Positions 59,767 through 64,000 of a DNA stretch of 64,000 nt are shown piece after piece. Where the stretch lies: positions 1 to 64,000 of the forward strand of contig NZ_JJML01000019.1 in NCBI RefSeq assembly GCF_000775285.1, read 5' to 3'. The DNA is from Neosynechococcus sphagnicola sy1 (GTDB lineage: Bacteria > Cyanobacteriota > Cyanobacteriia > Neosynechococcales > Neosynechococcaceae). The translations under genes and the position numbers were made by a program. How positions within the stretch are numbered: position 1 is the first letter of the stretch; each line of letters begins with the position of its first letter. Under the pieces are notes generated by a model. That model worked only from the letters and a program-made list of their open reading frames with translations. It had not been told where the DNA came from and did no database searches.

Positions 59767-61569
59767 ATGCGAACCTATTATTGCGGCGATCTCCGACCTC
59801 AGCAGATTGGTGAAACTGTCACCCTCTATGGTTGGGTAGATCGTCGCCGCGATCATGGAGGTGTGGTCTTCCTTGACCTGCGAGATCGCTCTGGGATTGT
59901 CCAAATTGTCAGCGATCCAGAGCGCACCCCCGATTCTTATCACCAGGCTGAGCATCTCCGCAATGAATATGTGGTGCGAGTCCAAGGTCGCGTCACCCGG
60001 CGGCCAGAAGATTCCCTGAATCCTCGCTTGGACACCGGTGAAGTTGAGATCTATGCCGACGAAATTGAACTCTTGAACGCCGTCCGCAAACCCCTGCCGT
60101 TCCAGGTTTCCGCGACGGAAACCGAAGTAGTGCGGGAAGAACTGCGGATGAAATACCGCTATTTAGATCTACGTAGTCCTCGGATGAGTGCCAACCTGCA
60201 ACTCCGACATCAGGTGGTGAAGGCAATCCGGCGCTATTTAGAAGATGGGCAAGGCTTTATTGAAGTGGAGACCCCGATTCTCACCCGCTCTACCCCCGAA
60301 GGAGCCAGGGATTACCTGGTTCCCTCCCGTGTCAACCCAGGGGAATGGTTTGCCCTGCCCCAATCCCCTCAACTGTTTAAGCAATTGCTGATGGTATCAG
60401 GATTTGACCGTTACTATCAGATTGCCCGTTGCTTTCGCGATGAAGATCTGCGAGCCGATCGCCAACCAGAATTTACCCAACTGGATCTGGAGATGAGCTT
60501 CATGTCCCAGGAAGAAATTCTGCGGCTGAACGAGGATCTGGTGTGCCATCTCTTCCAAACGATTAAAGGGATTGACCTCCCCCACCCCTTCCCCCGTCTC
60601 ACCTACGCCGAAGCCATGGAGCGCTATGGTTCCGATAAGCCCGATACCCGCTATGGCTTAGAGCTGGTGGATGTCTCGGATCTGATGAAGGATTCAGGTT
60701 TTAAAGTCTTTTCCGGGGCGATCGCCGAGGGTGGGGTGGTGAAAGTGCTGCCGATTCCGGGGGGGAATGATGCCATTTCCAATGTGCGCATTAAACCAGG
60801 GGGCGACCTGTTTAAAGAAGCGAGTGAAGCTGGTGCGAAGGGACTGGCCTATATCCGAGTCCGGGGTGCCGAGGAGATTGACACCATTGGGGCGATTAAA
60901 GATAACCTGAGTCCGGAGCAGAAACAGGAACTGCTGGCACGCACCCAAGCCCAACCCGGCCATTTGTTACTCTTTGGTGCAGGGCCTACGGCAACGGTGA
61001 ATAAAACCCTGGATCGACTCCGCCAATACGTTGCCCGAGAAATGGCCTTAATTGATGTTGATGCCGTTAATTTGCTCTGGGTCACGGATTTCCCCATGTT
61101 TGAGTGGAATGCAGAGGAACATCGGCTGGAAGCCCTGCACCACCCCTTCACCATGCCCCATCCCCAGGATGTGGCCGACTTAAAAACAGCTCGGGCCCAA
61201 GCCTACGACCTGGTTTACAATGGCCTTGAGATTGGGGGCGGCAGTCTGCGAATTTATCAACCAGAGTTGCAAGCCCAGGTGTTTGCCGCCATTGGGTTAT
61301 CTGACGAAGCAGCCCAGAATAAATTTGGCTTTTTGCTGGAGGCCTTTGAATACGGCACCCCACCCCACGGTGGTATTGCCTATGGTCTAGATCGCTTGGT
61401 GATGCTGTTTATGGGCGAAGAGTCCATCCGGGATGTGATTGCCTTCCCCAAAACTCAGCAAGCTCGCTGCCCTCTTACCGGGGCGCCTTCTGGGGTTGAC
61501 GACAAACAATTGAAGGAGCTACAGGTTACTTCCACCGCCAAACCCAAGTCCTTATCAGACGCCCCGTAA
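59767..61569 (+). CDS. aspS: Aspartyl-tRNA synthetase
   Basis: Class II synthetase of 600 residues: N-terminal OB-fold anticodon-binding domain ([20 protein letters not shown]), catalytic domain motif 1 [20 protein letters not shown], motif 2 region [20 protein letters not shown], the bacterial GAD insertion (about residues 290-430), and motif 3 [23 protein letters not shown] 59767 (MRTYYCGDL) is the family start; an upstream frame adds 11 residues. Whether it is discriminating or also charges tRNA-Asn is not decidable by eye. DUF6464 and cobK follow closely. Confidence 0.96.
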   Translation: MRTYYCGDLRPQQIGETVTLYGWVDRRRDHGGVVFLDLRDRSGIVQIVSDPERTPDSYHQAEHLRNEYVVRVQGRVTRRPEDSLNPRLDTGEVEIYADEIELLNAVRKPLPFQVSATETEVVREELRMKYRYLDLRSPRMSANLQLRHQVVKAIRRYLEDGQGFIEVETPILTRSTPEGARDYLVPSRVNPGEWFALPQSPQLFKQLLMVSGFDRYYQIARCFRDEDLRADRQPEFTQLDLEMSFMSQEEILRLNEDLVCHLFQTIKGIDLPHPFPRLTYAEAMERYGSDKPDTRYGLELVDVSDLMKDSGFKVFSGAIAEGGVVKVLPIPGGNDAISNVRIKPGGDLFKEASEAGAKGLAYIRVRGAEEIDTIGAIKDNLSPEQKQELLARTQAQPGHLLLFGAGPTATVNKTLDRLRQYVAREMALIDVDAVNLLWVTDFPMFEWNAEEHRLEALHHPFTMPHPQDVADLKTARAQAYDLVYNGLEIGGGSLRIYQPELQAQVFAAIGLSDEAAQNKFGFLLEAFEYGTPPHGGIAYGLDRLVMLFMGEESIRDVIAFPKTQQARCPLTGAPSGVDDKQLKELQVTSTAKPKSLSDAP

Positions 61570-61575
61570 ACCGCC

Positions 61576-61950
61576 ATGATGGAACTGCTCCTGATCATCA
61601 GCGTTGGTTTAATCTTGGCCTTTGTGTCGATGTTGATCCTGTGGGAAACCGAAGCCCGTACCCAGGAACGATTAAGACTGGCCATTGAGGCCGCAAGACG
61701 GGAGCGAGATTGCCGCACTCCACTGTTGCTCCACCCTCCCCGTCGCCGAGCGCCGCCCTGGATCGGCAATGCAGCTTGCCAGTTCAATGCCCACTCAGCT
61801 TATTTACGCTGTGCAGTCAACCCCATGGGGCCTTGTGAGGGGTGTCCCCATTATCAACACCAGCCGCTATCTGCGCCTGAATATCGGGGCAGGAGCCAGG
61901 AGATATGTTTGATCTATCCCCATCTCTGTATACCGGAAGACTCTGGTTGA
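61576..61950 (+). CDS. DUF6464 family cysteine-rich protein
   Basis: A 124-residue protein with an N-terminal membrane segment (MELLLIISVGLILAFVSMLI) and a C-terminal cysteine cluster (NAACQFN, LRCAVNPMGPCEGCPHY, EICLIYPHLC), the pattern of cyanobacterial DUF6464. Probably a membrane-anchored zinc or metal-binding protein; function unknown. It begins 6 bp after aspS and overlaps cobK by 46 bp, so the three genes are one transcription unit. Confidence 0.75.
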   Translation: MMELLLIISVGLILAFVSMLILWETEARTQERLRLAIEAARRERDCRTPLLLHPPRRRAPPWIGNAACQFNAHSAYLRCAVNPMGPCEGCPHYQHQPLSAPEYRGRSQEICLIYPHLCIPEDSG

Positions 61951-62693
61951 TTGGCGGCACTCAGGAAAGTGCTGCATTAGCCCAGCTACTAGTAGCCCAT
62001 TCCCTGCCTTGCACGGTTTCAGTCACCACCGCAACCGCTCGTAGCCTGTATCCCCCCTCTCCTTTTTTGCAAGTTTGGGTAGGACAACTGAGTCCCGAAG
62101 CCTTGCCATTGTTTTTGCAGCAGCAGCACATTACCGCAATTTTGGATGCGTCCCATCCCTATGCGGTGGCAATTTCCCAGCTTGCGATCGCCTTTGCTCA
62201 ACAATATCAATTGCCCTACCTGCGCTATGAACGACCGCTGATCACCACTGGGGAAGCCATTGAGTCGTTTGAGAGTTTGACCTCTCTCTTAGCCAGCGAT
62301 CGCCTCGGGGGGGAGCGGGTGCTATTGACGATTGGGTATCGCTCTCTGCAACTCTTTCAACCCTGGCAGGATCAGGCCAGATTGTTTGCCCGGATTCTCC
62401 CATCCACCCAGGCTCTAACGGCTGCTGTTGCTGCCGGATTCACCCGCGATCGCCTGATAGCGCTGCGTCCCCCGATCTCAGCAGACTTGGAACAGGCTCT
62501 CTGGCAACAGTGGCAGATTTCTCTGGTGGTGACCAAGGCGTCGGGCACCCCCGGTGGTGAAGCGATCAAACGTCAACTTGCGACTCAACTGGGCATCCCC
62601 CTGGTTGTGATCGCCAGACCCCCCCTCACCTATCCCCATCTCACCTCCGAATTGCCAGAGGTGATCGCCTTTTGTCAGCGCTACTGCCGATAA
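61905..62693 (+). CDS. cobK: Precorrin-6A (cobalt-precorrin-6A) reductase
   Basis: Reduces precorrin-6A in cobalamin synthesis. LWLIGGTQESAALAQLLVAH opens the Rossmann-like domain, followed by CTVSVTTATARSLYP, ITAILDASHPYAVAISQLAI with the conserved DASHPYA, LPYLRYERPL, and the C-terminal VVTKASGTPGGEAIKRQLAT. 262 residues, normal length. CobK/CbiJ cannot be separated by eye. It overlaps the 3' end of the convergent shc gene by 13 bp. Confidence 0.93.
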   Translation: MFDLSPSLYTGRLWLIGGTQESAALAQLLVAHSLPCTVSVTTATARSLYPPSPFLQVWVGQLSPEALPLFLQQQHITAILDASHPYAVAISQLAIAFAQQYQLPYLRYERPLITTGEAIESFESLTSLLASDRLGGERVLLTIGYRSLQLFQPWQDQARLFARILPSTQALTAAVAAGFTRDRLIALRPPISADLEQALWQQWQISLVVTKASGTPGGEAIKRQLATQLGIPLVVIARPPLTYPHLTSELPEVIAFCQRYCR

Positions 62694-64000
62694 TCACTGG
62701 AGTGTGAGGCGGCAAAGCAGGCCCGGTAACGCCCTAAAGCAGTCAGGGGAAAGTGTTGCTGATAGAGGTGGTATTTCAGATAAAAGTGACCAGGAAAGCC
62801 TGTGCCGGTGAAGTCCGACTCATCCCAGGTACCATCCGTGCGTTGGCTATTGAGCAGGTAATTGATCCCGCGATCGAGGGCATCACGGTTATACTCTTTC
62901 GTAGCATCCCCCGCTGCCAATAACCCGATGAGTGCCCAAGCTGTCTGAGAGGCCGTACTGCATCCCTGCCCCTTCAAACCAGGGTCATCGTAGCTGCGGC
63001 AGGTTTCACCCCAGCCTCCATCGGGATTCTGACAGCTCGCCAACCAGGCGGCTCCCCGCTGAATTTGGCGGTGATGAGATTGAGGGGCAATCAGGGCCAG
63101 TGCCGCCAACACCCCACTGGTACCGTAGATATAGTTGACCCCCCAGCGGCCAAACCAGCACCCCTCGGATTCCTGCTCTTGGGTGAGATAGTTGAGGGCA
63201 CGGTCGAGGTTGTAGGGAGTGAGCGCCAACTCCAAGTCTGGAACTGTCAATCGACCTACCATTTCTAAAACACGGGCGGTGACATCGGCGGTGTTGGGGT
63301 CAATCATGGCCTTGAGATCCCCGTAGGGCAGGAGATTCAGCCAGTCAGCATTATTGTCTAAGTCAAAGGCAGCCCAGCCCCCATCCCGACATTGCATGGA
63401 GGCGACCCAATTGACTGCTCGGGCGATCGCCTGTTGTTGCAGCTGCTCATTGGGCAGTTGCACGGCACTCAACGCCATCACCACCACAGCGGTATCATCC
63501 ACATCGGGATAAAAGCGGTTCTCAAACTCAAAAGCCCAGGCACCCGGTTGGCCGTGGAGATTCTTGATCTGCCAATCGCCATAGTCGAGAATTTGCTTTT
63601 CGATCAGCCAGTTGCCACCCTTGACCAAGGCGGGGTGATCTACCGCCATCCCCGAATCTACCAAGGCGCGCATCACTAGGGCCGTGTCCCACACCGGGGA
63701 GATACAGGGCTGGACACGGTAGGTTTCGGTGGTTTCAATGGCAAAGTTGTCTACTGCTCGCAGCCCCCGCTCTACAATCGGGTCCGCAGAGTCATAGTCG
63801 AGGCAGCGCAGAGCTAGGAGTGAGTTGAGCATCGCTGGGATAATGCCCCCCCAATCCCCCGTTGCTTCCTGGCGCTCCAAAACCCATTTCTCAGCGGCTT
63901 TTAAGCCCTGTTCTCGGAAGGGCACCAAGTTGAGTTTTTCCCCAAGTTTGAACAGGTCATCCAGCGTCACAAAAATATCCGTCCAGGTTTGGCTGCGGGA
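62681..64000 (-). CDS. shc: Squalene-hopene cyclase, C-terminal two-thirds
   Basis: Triterpene cyclase converting squalene to hopene in the membrane. The catalytic DxDD motif is YPDVDDTAVVVMALSAVQL, and QW repeats are visible (GGWAAFDLDNNADW, NPDGGWGETCRSYDDPG, RTDGTWDESDFTGTGFP). The C-terminus HFYLKYHLYQQHFPLTALGR matches full-length enzymes. The frame is open to the window edge (SRSQTWTDIFVTLDDLFKLG), so roughly 200 N-terminal residues lie outside; internal Met or GTG codons here are not the start. Hopanoids support membrane rigidity. Confidence 0.94.
   Translation of the reverse strand, partial: SRSQTWTDIFVTLDDLFKLGEKLNLVPFREQGLKAAEKWVLERQEATGDWGGIIPAMLNSLLALRCLDYDSADPIVERGLRAVDNFAIETTETYRVQPCISPVWDTALVMRALVDSGMAVDHPALVKGGNWLIEKQILDYGDWQIKNLHGQPGAWAFEFENRFYPDVDDTAVVVMALSAVQLPNEQLQQQAIARAVNWVASMQCRDGGWAAFDLDNNADWLNLLPYGDLKAMIDPNTADVTARVLEMVGRLTVPDLELALTPYNLDRALNYLTQEQESEGCWFGRWGVNYIYGTSGVLAALALIAPQSHHRQIQRGAAWLASCQNPDGGWGETCRSYDDPGLKGQGCSTASQTAWALIGLLAAGDATKEYNRDALDRGINYLLNSQRTDGTWDESDFTGTGFPGHFYLKYHLYQQHFPLTALGRYRACFAASHSSDYRQ

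Overview
The window comes from a cyanobacterial chromosome. The octamer GCGATCGC (HIP1) and its core recur throughout, and the gene set is cyanobacterial: Ycf51, DUF2949, DUF6464, an NhaS3-like antiporter, crtE and sds prenyl synthases, two FtsH proteases, a BioF, squalene-hopene cyclase, and a separate sucrose-phosphate synthase and phosphatase. The genus cannot be fixed by eye. Base composition is moderately GC-rich, with AT-richer islands near 44.2-45.2 kb, 50.3-51.6 kb and 54.3-55.8 kb.

Layout. 0-2.4 kb: the start of an FG-GAP surface protein on the minus strand, an Rpn/DUF2887 nuclease with a KLEG repeat, and a decayed Rpn tail. 2.4-7.9 kb: bioF, a GT4 glycosyltransferase, gpmI, secG and a secreted zinc metalloprotease. 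7.9-9.3 kb: a small accessory patch with an ORF fragment, a BrnT/antitoxin pair and a MOSC protein. 9.5-20.6 kb: a potassium channel, a FIST sensor, SufU, Ycf51, a GldA-like dehydrogenase, a class I aminotransferase, a CNNM/CBS transporter, Nudix, a lipoprotein, folD, crtE and a DUF212 protein. 20.6-28.5 kb: ftsH, trpS, metF-like, an NIL ferredoxin, a ferredoxin/cyclase-like fusion, acetolactate decarboxylase and initiator tRNA. 28.5-39.2 kb: sds, murI coupled to an AMIN amidase, antiporter, nitrilase, tadA, DUF2949, a second ftsH, and rsmH. 39.2-43.9 kb: a STAND NTPase, CopD, a putative small RNA, a DUF4278-like protein and thiG. 44.2-51.6 kb: a sucrose/glycan block (beta-propeller glycosidase, amylo-glucosidase, sucrose-phosphate synthase, a GT4, and sucrose-phosphate phosphatase). 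51.6-55.5 kb: a mobile-element-scarred patch with an IS end, a DUF1254 protein, hairpin repeats, and two Uma2 genes with a pair of identical inverted MITE-like elements. 55.7-64 kb: tRNA-Met, a LysM/M23 cell-wall hydrolase, trmL, aspS, DUF6464, cobK and the 3' two-thirds of shc.

Two points need attention. First, about sixteen otherwise intact conserved genes carry single-base frameshifts, mostly in homopolymers (A6, C8, T7, G8 and so on). This looks like homopolymer miscalling in the assembly, not decay, so those genes are annotated as single genes. Second, the most striking biology is a 143-bp palindromic-ended element at 54,263-54,405. It interrupts a Uma2 gene with a TTA target duplication and has a perfect 132-bp inverted copy 1 kb away; removing it in silico restores the Uma2 frame. 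Other points of interest are a 2Fe-2S/class III cyclase fusion lacking both metal-binding aspartates, two unannotated transcripts with strong terminators, and a STAND NTPase overlapping rsmH by ATGA.
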